From the NCBI GenBank assembly GCA_022826645.1, contig JAJDUM010000112.1:123422-187421 (forward strand): a stretch of 64,000 nt of DNA. Direction: 5' to 3'. How positions within the stretch are numbered: the first letter of the stretch is position 1; every line of letters begins with the position of its first letter. Positions 8,461 through 17,042 of the stretch are shown here, in pieces. The DNA comes from Candidatus Poribacteria bacterium. GTDB taxonomy: Bacteria > Poribacteria > WGA-4E > PCPOR2b. The notes below the pieces were generated by a model, which made no database searches, was not told the DNA's origin, and saw nothing but the letters and a program-made list of their open reading frames with translations. Made by a program: the position numbers and the translations under genes.

Positions 8461-8800
8461 TCGGGCGAGACTTCAACATATACTAGATGCAATTTTTGAA
8501 ATTGAATCTTACACCCATCAGGTTAGCTTTGATGATTTTGTGGTAAACTCAATGATGCGTTTTGCTTCAATAAAGCAACTCGAAATCATTGGTGAAGCTG
8601 CTAATTCTCTCACAGATGAGTTCAAGCGAAGATTCTCTAACATAGAATGGCGAACGATTATAGGATTGAGGAATATTTTAGTCCACCACTATTTTGGAAT
8701 TGATGAAAGTGTAGTTTGGGGAATTATTCAGAAAGATATTCCAGAACTGAAAGTGAAAGTTGTAGAAATTTTGGAGAGCCTTGAAAACAACGTTGTCTAA
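8441..8800 (+). CDS. hepT: HepT-type HEPN ribonuclease toxin
   Basis: A 119-residue helical protein with the HEPN catalytic motif as RNILVHHYFG, which fits Arg-x4-His-x-Tyr. In characterised HepT toxins Arg and His form the RNase site and the Tyr is AMPylated by MntA. The helix with ASIKQLEIIGEAAN is typical of the family. It overlaps mntA by 20 nt, so the two are translated together. The stop is 20 bases before nuoH, so transcription of nuoH and later genes probably passes through this cassette. Confidence 0.87.
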   Translation: MRGDLGDRARLQHILDAIFEIESYTHQVSFDDFVVNSMMRFASIKQLEIIGEAANSLTDEFKRRFSNIEWRTIIGLRNILVHHYFGIDESVVWGIIQKDIPELKVKVVEILESLENNVV

Positions 8801-8820
8801 GTATCCAGATAGGGAGGGAT

Positions 8821-9999
8821 ATGGACCTACCACTTCACGTTTTAATCATTAGCTCACTCATCAAAATTGTCGTCGTCGTTCATATACTGCTCATCGGTGT
8901 TATGGGAATGATCCTTGCCGAGCGGAAAGTGAGTGGATGGATTCAAGACCGACACGGGCCCAACCGCGTTGGACCTTGGGGAATTTTGCAGCCAATCGCT
9001 GACGGCATCAAATTTTTGCTAAAAGAGGACCTAGTCCCAGACCACGTGGATAAACCGGTCTACCTACTCGCACCCGCGATTATTCTGGTGCCTGCCCTCG
9101 TTACCTGTGGGGTTGTCCCCTTCGGTAGCTCGATAACAGTTTCAGGCTACGAAATTCCACTTCAAATCGCCGACATTAATATCGGGGTTCTGTATATTCT
9201 GGCAATTACCTCCTTGGGGGTCTACGGTGTCGTGCTTGGTGCATGGGCGTCCAACAACAAGTACTCTCTACTCGGTGGCTTACGTTCCTCTGCACAGATG
9301 ATTAGCTACGAACTGACACTGGGGCTTTCACTTATCGGCGTTCTTATCCTTTCAAGCTCATTAAGCCTTCGGGAAATCGCAATCCAACAAGGAAGCTATC
9401 CTTGGACATGGAACTTCCTTATCCATTTTCCTGCCTTTCTTGCTTTTACCACCGCCGCCTTCGCAGAAACGAACCGTCTTCCCTTTGATCTCGCTGAAGC
9501 AGAACAGGAACTTGTCGGCGGATACCACACCGAATATAGCAGCATGAAATTCGCTATGTATTTTATGGCAGAGTATATGCACATGATTGTCGGTTCGGCG
9601 GTAGCAGTCACCCTATTCTTCGGCGGTTGGCAGTTCTTGGGGTTGGAAACCGTCGGCGGACCATTCTGGAGCGGTCTAATTTCAGTCGGAATCTTCTTCG
9701 TCAAAACAGCATTTTTCCTCTTTGTCTTTATCTGGGTCAGATGGACACTGCCCCGATTCCGGTATGATCAACTCATGAATCTTGGCTGGAAATTTCTACT
9801 GCCCATTACCCTCACATCAATCGTTGTGACAGCCACAGTTTGGGCGTTCACACAATCGAAGGTGTTAGTCGGCGTATTAAATGTTGTCGCTGCCTGTATC
9901 GTGGTTGCAATTGTCGCAACCACATTGGTGATGACGCGCGAACCCGAACCTGTTGAGGATAGAGGTATCCTGAGTTTCACCAAAGAATCTTCATCTTAA
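8821..9999 (+). CDS. nuoH: NADH-quinone oxidoreductase subunit H
   Basis: NuoH is the membrane subunit at the base of the quinone chamber. The signatures AERKVSGWIQDRHGPNRVGP (after helix 1), ADGIKFLLKED, and FAETNRLPFDLAEAEQELVG (the acidic loop with conserved glutamates) are all present. It has about eight membrane helices and is 392 residues, slightly longer than usual because of an extra C-terminal helix and tail. AGGGAGG lies directly before the ATG. The normal next gene, nuoI, is missing; nuoJ starts 46 bases downstream. Confidence 0.96.
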   Translation: MDLPLHVLIISSLIKIVVVVHILLIGVMGMILAERKVSGWIQDRHGPNRVGPWGILQPIADGIKFLLKEDLVPDHVDKPVYLLAPAIILVPALVTCGVVPFGSSITVSGYEIPLQIADINIGVLYILAITSLGVYGVVLGAWASNNKYSLLGGLRSSAQMISYELTLGLSLIGVLILSSSLSLREIAIQQGSYPWTWNFLIHFPAFLAFTTAAFAETNRLPFDLAEAEQELVGGYHTEYSSMKFAMYFMAEYMHMIVGSAVAVTLFFGGWQFLGLETVGGPFWSGLISVGIFFVKTAFFLFVFIWVRWTLPRFRYDQLMNLGWKFLLPITLTSIVVTATVWAFTQSKVLVGVLNVVAACIVVAIVATTLVMTREPEPVEDRGILSFTKESSS

Positions 10000-10045
10000 A
10001 AACTACCGCAGGCTGTAATCAGTCTTCCGGCTTATAAAGGAACAC

Positions 10046-10747
10046 ATGGCTGAACAGATTCTTTTTATTATTTTTGGAATACTCGCTGTTGGGTCTGCGA
10101 TATGCGTCATCGCATTTAAGAATCCGATCCACAGTGCACTGGCGTTGGTTCTAACTTTCTTTTCATTGGCAGGACTATTTATCTCCTTGGGAGCGTACTT
10201 TGTCGCCGCCGTTCAGGTAATTGTCTATGCCGGCGCGATTATGGTGCTATTCCTGTTTGTGATTATGTTGCTCAATTTGGGGAGCCTTCAAGCAGCACGG
10301 CAAATCAACAAGGCGAAAGTGTTCGCCGTTATTGTGGGAATTATATTGGCAGCAGAAGCTATCTACATCGGAATCAAAGTGTATGACGGCACTGCTGTTT
10401 CCCCTTCTCAGGGAGGAAGCGAAGCTGTTGGCGCAGCAATCACTACAGAACAACTGAACCAGATCGCCACGCTTGAATCTACCTACCAACTTGACCGTGC
10501 AGAGATCAATAGTACCTACGTGCCAAAAATCGCCGAACAAAAAAACACAGTCGAAACACTCACCGCAAGTGAGGCAAATCAACTCATCGAAAAGCTTCAG
10601 GGAGAGATGGGCAAACCTGACCGTATTGGGACGGTACTCTTTACCAAGTTCTTATTGCCCTTTGAGGTAACATCGCTTATATTGCTTGCAGCTTTAATCG
10701 GCGTTATTGTACTCGTTAAACGTGAAGATCCAGATACAGCTGCCTAA
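10046..10747 (+). CDS. nuoJ: NADH-quinone oxidoreductase subunit J
   Basis: NuoJ is a membrane subunit with five helices; helix 3 (VQVIVYAGAIMVLFLFVIMLL) shows the conserved YAGAIMVLFLFVIMLLN motif containing the pi-bulge region. At 233 residues it is longer than the roughly 165-185 typical. The extra sequence is a hydrophilic loop of about 85 residues (115-200) before the last helix, rich in Gln, Glu and Thr and probably helical. AAAGGA precedes the ATG. It follows nuoH with no nuoI between. Confidence 0.95.
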   Translation: MAEQILFIIFGILAVGSAICVIAFKNPIHSALALVLTFFSLAGLFISLGAYFVAAVQVIVYAGAIMVLFLFVIMLLNLGSLQAARQINKAKVFAVIVGIILAAEAIYIGIKVYDGTAVSPSQGGSEAVGAAITTEQLNQIATLESTYQLDRAEINSTYVPKIAEQKNTVETLTASEANQLIEKLQGEMGKPDRIGTVLFTKFLLPFEVTSLILLAALIGVIVLVKREDPDTAA

Positions 10748-10768
10748 TGGCAAACTGGGGACTGAAAT

Positions 10769-11068
10769 ATGGCTTTGCAATACTATCTCATTTTAAGCGC
10801 GCTGCTCTTTACTATCGGGGTAATCGGTGTCCTCATCCGAAGAAATGCAATCATTATCTTTATGTGTATCGAACTGATGCTTAATGCGGCAAACCTCGCT
10901 TTCGTCGCAATCGGTCGAGAGTTGGGAGACGCGTCAGGACAGATCTTCGTGTTCTTCGTCATGACGGTCGCTGCCGCCGAAGTAGCCATTGGACTTGCTA
11001 TTATCGTGAGCGTTTTCAGACACCGTGAAACAATTAACATCGATGAAATCAACTCGATGAAGGGATAG
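10769..11068 (+). CDS. nuoK: NADH-quinone oxidoreductase subunit K
   Basis: NuoK is the small three-helix antiporter-like subunit. The sequence shows GVLIRRNAIIIFMCIELMLNAANLAFVA with the conserved membrane Glu in CIELMLNA, and the second Glu in AAAEVAIGLAIIVSVFR. The 99-residue length is standard. It is 22 bases after nuoJ and 12 before nuoL, consistent with one operon. Confidence 0.97.
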   Translation: MALQYYLILSALLFTIGVIGVLIRRNAIIIFMCIELMLNAANLAFVAIGRELGDASGQIFVFFVMTVAAAEVAIGLAIIVSVFRHRETINIDEINSMKG

Positions 11069-11079
11069 GCACATCTGAA

Positions 11080-12966
11080 ATGTCGAAAGACCTAATAACT
11101 TTACTTCTAATCTCGCCACTGATTGGATTTCTAATCAACGGGTTGTTCGGGAAGTGGCTGAAAAATGTAAGTGGTTGGATCGCGTCTCTTGCGGTGCTAA
11201 TACCATTCGTTATCAGTGCATTCGTCGTATTTCCTGCTGTCCGCGGCGGTGGAGAACTCAAGGCAACGCTCTACGAATGGATCCCAATCGAATCTCTTAA
11301 TATCGGCTTTCACGTTGATGCACTGACTACGGTGATGCTCCTCGTCATCACAGGGGTCGGCTTCCTCATCCATATCTACTCGATCGGCTACATGAACCAT
11401 GATTCGGGGAGAGCGCGCTACTTTGCCTATCTCAACCTGTTTGTATTCGCAATGTTAATCCTCGTTCTGGGGAACAATTATCTGATGATGTTCATCGGTT
11501 GGGAAGGCGTTGGACTCTGTTCGTATCTACTAATCGGTTTCTGGTTCGAGAGAAAATCCGCCACCGACGCTGGCAAGAAAGCGTTCATTGTCAACCGAAT
11601 CGGTGATTTTGGATTTCTGCTTGGGATGTTCACCCTGTTTGCAGCGTTTGGCACGCTGAATTTTGACCAGATTTTTGGACTTGCCGAAACCAACACCTAT
11701 GAACAGGTTTTCGGGGCAAGCACACTCATCGTTGCGACTCTGCTTCTCTTCGTCGGCGCAGTGGGCAAATCCGCACAAATCCCTCTCTACGTCTGGCTAC
11801 CCGACGCAATGGAGGGTCCCACACCTGTTAGTGCGTTGATCCATGCCGCCACGATGGTTACGGCCGGTGTTTATATGGTCGCGCGCTCATCAATCCTATT
11901 TAATCTCGCCCACACAGGTGTTGTTGTCGCTTGGGTCGGCGTTCTCACTGCCCTATTTGCCGCAACAATGGCATTAGCCGCAAATGATATCAAACGCGTC
12001 TTGGCATATTCTACTGTAAGTCAACTCGGTTATATGTTTGTGGGCGTAGGGGTTGGTGCCTATGCCTCTGGAATTTTCCACCTGATGACGCACGCCTTCT
12101 TCAAAGGGTTGATGTTCCTCACAGCTGGCAGCGTGATGCACGCTCTGTCAGATGAACTCGATATGCGGAAGATGGGCGGACTGAGATCAAAACTACCGAT
12201 TACCTATTGGACATTCCTCATCGGTGCCCTTGCAATTGCGGGGTTCCCACTCTTGAGCGGCTTCTGGAGTAAAGATGAAATCCTGCACAACGCATGGGAT
12301 AGTGGACATCAAATAATTTTCGGGCTTGGGCTGCTGACGGCGTTTTTAACAGCGTTCTATATGTTCCGCCTGATCTTCGTAGTCTTTCACGGCGAGTCAC
12401 GAGTTGATCCGGAGGTTGAATCGCATCTCCACGAATCCCCACCAGTGATGTGGATTCCACTTGTGTTGTTAGCAATTCCATCTCTAATTATCGGTGCAAT
12501 CGTCGGCTGGGGCGGAGAGCACAGTGCGATTCATAATTTCTTGAAAGGTGTAACAGGATTCGTCGCCCATCACGGAAAAGCAGAGCACAGTAATCCGGTT
12601 CCTTTTATGATCATCTCATCAATTGTTGGCATCGCAGGTATTCTGGTAGCATGGTTCATATATCGCAGCAAAGCACCCGTCGATGAACCAACGAACCCAC
12701 TGCACAAACTTCTTGCTAACAAATATTACGTCGACGAAATCTATAACGCGGTTATTGTCCAGCCGATACGGGGCGTATCTCACTACCTATTCTGGAAGAT
12801 CATGGATGTCGGCATCATTGACGGCCTTGTGAACCTAACCGCATTTATTATCCGCGGAATTGGCGGCTCGATCCGCCGCCTCCAGACGGGTGTAGTCCAA
12901 GCCTACGTTGTGTCGATGGTCATCGGCATCATCATTTTCTTGGGATATTATCTCTTTATTCGGTAA
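11080..12966 (+). CDS. nuoL: NADH-quinone oxidoreductase subunit L
   Basis: NuoL is the distal antiporter-like proton channel of complex I, with the long lateral helix at its C terminus. Typical motifs are present: the Glu in GWEGVGLCSYLLIGFWFER, the Lys in AVGKSAQIPLYVWLPDAMEG with PTPVSALIHAATMVTAGVYM, and the Lys in HAFFKGLMFLTAGSVMHAL. The 628-residue length fits about 16 membrane helices. The C-terminal part (PLHKLLANKYYVDEIYNAV) precedes the lateral helix and last anchor. A two-gene insertion separates it from nuoM. Confidence 0.97.
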   Translation: MSKDLITLLLISPLIGFLINGLFGKWLKNVSGWIASLAVLIPFVISAFVVFPAVRGGGELKATLYEWIPIESLNIGFHVDALTTVMLLVITGVGFLIHIYSIGYMNHDSGRARYFAYLNLFVFAMLILVLGNNYLMMFIGWEGVGLCSYLLIGFWFERKSATDAGKKAFIVNRIGDFGFLLGMFTLFAAFGTLNFDQIFGLAETNTYEQVFGASTLIVATLLLFVGAVGKSAQIPLYVWLPDAMEGPTPVSALIHAATMVTAGVYMVARSSILFNLAHTGVVVAWVGVLTALFAATMALAANDIKRVLAYSTVSQLGYMFVGVGVGAYASGIFHLMTHAFFKGLMFLTAGSVMHALSDELDMRKMGGLRSKLPITYWTFLIGALAIAGFPLLSGFWSKDEILHNAWDSGHQIIFGLGLLTAFLTAFYMFRLIFVVFHGESRVDPEVESHLHESPPVMWIPLVLLAIPSLIIGAIVGWGGEHSAIHNFLKGVTGFVAHHGKAEHSNPVPFMIISSIVGIAGILVAWFIYRSKAPVDEPTNPLHKLLANKYYVDEIYNAVIVQPIRGVSHYLFWKIMDVGIIDGLVNLTAFIIRGIGGSIRRLQTGVVQAYVVSMVIGIIIFLGYYLFIR

Positions 12967-12979
12967 GGGGGTTGATATC

Positions 12980-13261
12980 ATGGACAAGAGCACTGGAAAA
13001 CTCGAAAAAATTGTGCCAGTCAACATGCGAGAATTTGATGCGAAAAGCGATGAGGTCTATGAGAAATTGAAGTCTGAATTGGAAGACAAATATTACGGGC
13101 TTATCGTCGCCATCGAGCCATACAGTGGCGATTATTTTGTCGGTAAAAATGTTATTGAGGCTGGCGACAAGGGGAAACAAAAGTATCCTGATAAACTCTT
13201 TTATTTTGTTCGCCCGGGTTTTAGAGCAGTACACCGAGATCGGGGAAGGGTGTCGGTTTGA
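12980..13261 (+). CDS. Small uncharacterised protein paired with an aspartic protease
   Basis: This 93-residue cytoplasmic protein starts at the ATG at 12980, with TAAGGGGG about 8 nt upstream; the longer frame inside nuoL is not used. The second half, YYGLIVAIEPYSGDYFVG followed by KQKYPDKLFYFVRPGF, resembles a small domain family I associate with DUF5678. I recall it next to retropepsin-like genes, but this cannot be checked here. Its stop overlaps the start of the protease gene (TTGA), so the two are translated as a unit. No catalytic motif is visible. It may be a partner, adaptor or substrate. Confidence 0.6.
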   Translation: MDKSTGKLEKIVPVNMREFDAKSDEVYEKLKSELEDKYYGLIVAIEPYSGDYFVGKNVIEAGDKGKQKYPDKLFYFVRPGFRAVHRDRGRVSV

Positions 13262-13641
13262 TACGCGGCTATTTTGATGATGTAGGGCAGCCGCGGATTG
13301 CAGTATCTATATTTGGCAACCGTGGGGAATTAACGATTGATGCAGTGATCGATACAGGATTTGATGGTTCTTTGTGCCTTCCCTTGTCGCTCGCAATTCC
13401 ATTAGGACTCGAATTACATGGACGTATCAATTACGAACTTGCCGATGGGACGATCAAACGAGAACTGACATTTGAGGCAACTATTCGTTTGGGCGAAGCA
13501 ATTAATCGGGCGGAAATCTCCCTTACAGAATCCGAGGACGCATTACTCGGAAGCGAACTCTTAGATGGCTATGTTTTAGAAATTGACTACGGCAATCGGA
13601 CGGTTGAAATTAGAGAATCACCTATGAATAGCGAAGCGTAA
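13258..13641 (+). CDS. Retropepsin-like (clan AA) aspartic protease
   Basis: This 127-residue soluble protein has the active-site strand AVIDTGFDGSLCLP (Asp-Thr-Gly, about residues 29-42), as in single-domain retroviral-type aspartic proteases that work as dimers. The later strand SEDALLGSELLDGYVLEIDY gives the hydrophobic-hydrophobic-Gly motif (LLG) of the fold. The TTG start at 13258 overlaps the stop of the preceding small gene. It is a soluble protein with no signal peptide. The pair sits between nuoL and nuoM; there is no known link to complex I. The protease fold is well supported; the substrate is unknown. Confidence 0.75.
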   Translation: MIRGYFDDVGQPRIAVSIFGNRGELTIDAVIDTGFDGSLCLPLSLAIPLGLELHGRINYELADGTIKRELTFEATIRLGEAINRAEISLTESEDALLGSELLDGYVLEIDYGNRTVEIRESPMNSEA

Positions 13642-13681
13642 GCACCTTTACGTTTAACGCATTATACTTCGGAGGCTATAC

Positions 13682-15220
13682 TTGCTACTTTCCGCAGTTA
13701 TCTTTTTACCATTACTCGGCGCAATCTTAATAGCACTTGCGAGGCACATCTTAGGTGAATCAGGGCTTAAATGGATTGCCCTGATTATTACACTGCTCAC
13801 TTTCGCTGTGTCGCTATCCCTCTACACAGGGTTCAACGCAGATACGCATGAGATGCAGTTTAAGGAGGAGCGGACCTGGATTGAGGGGCTTGGTATAAGC
13901 TACCACCTCGGTATTGACGGCATCTCGCTCTGGCTGGTTCTGTTGACCACTTTTCTCACGCCGCTTTGTGTTCTGGCAGCATGGAATTCAATAGAAAAAG
14001 GTGCCAGCGGATTCATGATTTCCTTGCTCATGCTCGAAACGGCAATGCTCGGTGTGTTTTGTGCGTTAGACCTCTTCCTCTTTTTTGTGTTCTGGGAGGT
14101 GATGCTTATCCCAATGTATCTGCTAATTGGTATCTGGGGTGGACGCCGGCGCATCTATGCAACCATCAAGTTCGTGCTGTACACAATGGCGGGTAGCGCG
14201 TTGATGCTCGTCGGGATTTTATATCTCTATTTCCAAAACGACAACAGTTTTGACCTCATGACATTGTACGGCAGAACACTATCACATCAGAATCTGCTAT
14301 TCTTGGCGTTTTTCATCGCCTTCGCCATCAAAGTACCGCTTTTCCCGTTCCACACATGGCTTCCTGATGCACACGTTGAAGCACCCACGGTTGGCAGTGT
14401 GATCCTCGCTGGGGTACTGCTCAAAATGGGAACATACGGTATCGTGCGCTTCTGTATGCCACTCTTCCCGGAGGGTGTCGCGGCGTATACACCACTTATC
14501 GTAACCCTGTCTGTGATTGGTATAATTTACGGCGCATTGGTCGCAATGGTGCAGCCAGACCTAAAAAAACTGGTCGCCTATTCGAGTGTGAGTCATTTGG
14601 GGTTTGTTGTGCTTGGACTTTTCGCCCTGAACCATCATGGAGTACAGGGCGGTATCCTCCAAATGATAAATCATGGGTTAAGCACCGGCGCCCTCTTCCT
14701 ACTTGTTGGAATGATTTATGAACGCCGACATACCCGTATGATTGCCGACTTTGGGGGACTGTCGAAACAGATGCCAATCTTCGCCGTATTCTTTATGATC
14801 GTTACGCTTTCATCAATCGGTTTGCCCGGCTTGAACGGATTTGTAGGCGAGTTTATGATTCTGCTCGGCGGCTTCATGTCCGATTCATTTTCTAAAGTGT
14901 ATGCCATTATCGCTGCCACCAGTGTTATTTTGGCAGCGGTGTATATGCTCTGGATGTTCCAGCGCGTCATGTTTGGCAAACTCGATAACCCGAAAAATCA
15001 AACCCTGACCGATTTGAGTCTGCGCGAAATCGTTGTACTGGTTCCAATAGTGGTGTTCATCGTTTGGATTGGCGTTTATCCCAAACCATTCCTGAGCCGG
15101 ATGGAAAAGTCGGTCGATCAGGTGTTAAAACAGAGTAGATCCACGGCAGCAGTAAAGGCAGCTACTCCCACAATTGTACTGGACACTACAACACGAGAGG
15201 CAAAAAAGATTGACGAATAA
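13682..15220 (+). CDS. nuoM: NADH-quinone oxidoreductase subunit M
   Basis: NuoM is an antiporter-like proton-pumping subunit. The channel glutamate is in FVFWEVMLIPMYLLIGIWG, and the motif IKVPLFPFHTWLPDAHVEAP carries the conserved Lys, followed by PTVGSVILAGVLLKMGTYG. The 512-residue length is typical, with about 14 membrane helices. Translation starts at a TTG (13682), supported by GGAGG (13671-13675) 6 nt upstream. The 3' end overlaps the antiporter gene by 11 nt. Confidence 0.96.
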   Translation: MLLSAVIFLPLLGAILIALARHILGESGLKWIALIITLLTFAVSLSLYTGFNADTHEMQFKEERTWIEGLGISYHLGIDGISLWLVLLTTFLTPLCVLAAWNSIEKGASGFMISLLMLETAMLGVFCALDLFLFFVFWEVMLIPMYLLIGIWGGRRRIYATIKFVLYTMAGSALMLVGILYLYFQNDNSFDLMTLYGRTLSHQNLLFLAFFIAFAIKVPLFPFHTWLPDAHVEAPTVGSVILAGVLLKMGTYGIVRFCMPLFPEGVAAYTPLIVTLSVIGIIYGALVAMVQPDLKKLVAYSSVSHLGFVVLGLFALNHHGVQGGILQMINHGLSTGALFLLVGMIYERRHTRMIADFGGLSKQMPIFAVFFMIVTLSSIGLPGLNGFVGEFMILLGGFMSDSFSKVYAIIAATSVILAAVYMLWMFQRVMFGKLDNPKNQTLTDLSLREIVVLVPIVVFIVWIGVYPKPFLSRMEKSVDQVLKQSRSTAAVKAATPTIVLDTTTREAKKIDE

Positions 15221-17003
15221 ACACCCATTTTTTCTGTTGGCACTCCTCGGTGTCATTGCACTTCTCCTTTTTCCGATAACTGGTTTTGCAGCAGCCGCCG
15301 CAGGCGATGATGGACACGACGACCATGCCGGTCACCACGGTGTTGATGGAGCACAATTACCCCTCTGGACCATCATTCCGTTTGTTGGGATGCTGCTCTC
15401 TATTGCAATTGTCCCGCTAATTAACTTCCATTTCTGGGAACATAACTACGGGAAATTCTCGTTAGCGTGGATTGCCATTTTCTCCGTTCCCTTCCTTATC
15501 GCCTACAAAGCTGATGGTTGGTATGAAATCGTCCATATCGTCCTGCTCGATTATGTCCCCTTCATTATTTTATTAGCTGCACTTTTCACATGTGCAGGCG
15601 GAATTTGTCTGAAAGGTTCGTTGCGAGGTTCCCCCGTTGTAAATACTGTGTTGATTGCAATAGGAACCGCCTTGGCAAGTTGGATGGGAACAACGGGAGC
15701 AGCAATGTTGCTGATTCGTCCGATACTCCGGGCTAATGAATGGCGCAAGCATCGTGTTCATGTTGTTGTTTTCTTCATATTCCTCGTAGCCAATATCGGC
15801 GGCTCACTCACACCATTAGGCGATCCACCGCTGTTTCTCGGATTCCTCAAAGGAATTGACTTCTTCTGGACAATGGCACTGTTACCCGCAATGTTGCCGG
15901 TAGCAATTTTACTCCTGATCATATTCTTTATTTTCGACACGTTCCTGTTCAAGAAAGAAGGCGAACCGCCGGACGATGGAGAAAAAGAGCCGCTCCGCCT
16001 TGAAGGTGTTTGGAACTTTGTGCTGGTTGCCGGTATCATCGGTGCAATCTTGTGGTCCAAATCACTCGCCGATGGTCCTTTCAAAGATCATTCGGTTGCA
16101 GAGAAAATGGCACCACAAATCCAAGTCGCAGAAGATAAGATGGCTACCACAAAGGAAAAACTCGAAACGTATGTCAAGGAACGCGAAAATGACACAACAG
16201 TAAAATTTGACAAATCCAATCACGAATACTATGAATTGCGCGGAAACCACCTACATGCTCGGGCTGAAGTCAATCGCTTGCGTGCCCAAAAGTCACACGA
16301 TGAAAATCGCGGTATCTCGATCTTCGGCGTAACTGTCCCCTACTTTAACTTAGTGCGAGATGGCTTGCTGATCTTAATCGCATTCATCAGTCTACTGTAC
16401 ACGCCAATGTATACCGTTTCACCAAGACACGATAGCGAGCACGAACATGATCACTCAGAACACGAGCATCATGACCACGAACATCACGCGCCTGACCCGA
16501 GTCTGTTGGAAACAAATGTCCGTGCGGCGAACGGTTTTACATGGGGGCCAATCCTTGAGGTCGCCAAACTCTTTATCGGTATTTTCATCTGTATGATTCC
16601 AGCCCTGAAGATTCTGCAAGCGGGTATTGACGGAAGTCTCAGCACTGTCGTACTCGCCGTTCAGACAACAACCAACGATCCAGTCAATGCCATGTATTTC
16701 TGGTTGACAGGCGTACTCTCAAGTTTCCTAGACAACGCCCCGACTTACGTTGTCTTTTTCAACACAGCGGGCGGAGATCCAACCTCGCTCATGGGGCCCA
16801 TGGCGCAAACACTGCTGGCAATCAGCTGTGGTGCCGTGTTCATGGGAGCTAACACCTATATCGGCAACGCACCAAACTTTATGGTCAAGGCAATCGCCGA
16901 GGAAAACGGCATCAGGATGCCAAGCTTCTTCGGATACATGGTTTGGTCAGTAGCAATTTTAGTTCCCGTGTTTGTAATCGTAACGTTTGTGTTCTTTGTG
17001 TAA
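15210..17003 (+). CDS. NhaD-like Na+/H+ antiporter with His-rich segments
   Basis: A polytopic membrane protein of about 597 residues, with a TTG start at 15210 and GAGAGG about 9 nt upstream. It belongs to the NhaD/citrate-transporter-like ion transporter group. TTGAAMLLIRPILRAN, ANIGGSLTPLGDPPLFLGFL and the C-terminal FLDNAPTYVVFFNTA are the typical re-entrant-loop motifs. A signal-like N-terminal helix is followed by DDGHDDHAGHHG. A cytosolic insert of about 80 residues (around VAEKMAPQIQVAEDKM) looks coiled-coil, and a second His-rich stretch (HEHDHSEHEHHDHEHH) follows. It overlaps nuoM by 11 nt and precedes nuoN. It may exchange Na+ for H+ alongside complex I (inference). Confidence 0.85.
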   Translation: MTNKHPFFLLALLGVIALLLFPITGFAAAAAGDDGHDDHAGHHGVDGAQLPLWTIIPFVGMLLSIAIVPLINFHFWEHNYGKFSLAWIAIFSVPFLIAYKADGWYEIVHIVLLDYVPFIILLAALFTCAGGICLKGSLRGSPVVNTVLIAIGTALASWMGTTGAAMLLIRPILRANEWRKHRVHVVVFFIFLVANIGGSLTPLGDPPLFLGFLKGIDFFWTMALLPAMLPVAILLLIIFFIFDTFLFKKEGEPPDDGEKEPLRLEGVWNFVLVAGIIGAILWSKSLADGPFKDHSVAEKMAPQIQVAEDKMATTKEKLETYVKERENDTTVKFDKSNHEYYELRGNHLHARAEVNRLRAQKSHDENRGISIFGVTVPYFNLVRDGLLILIAFISLLYTPMYTVSPRHDSEHEHDHSEHEHHDHEHHAPDPSLLETNVRAANGFTWGPILEVAKLFIGIFICMIPALKILQAGIDGSLSTVVLAVQTTTNDPVNAMYFWLTGVLSSFLDNAPTYVVFFNTAGGDPTSLMGPMAQTLLAISCGAVFMGANTYIGNAPNFMVKAIAEENGIRMPSFFGYMVWSVAILVPVFVIVTFVFFV

Positions 17004-17042
17004 GGATGGACTTACCCGTTCATCTAAGATCGGAGGCCGTGA

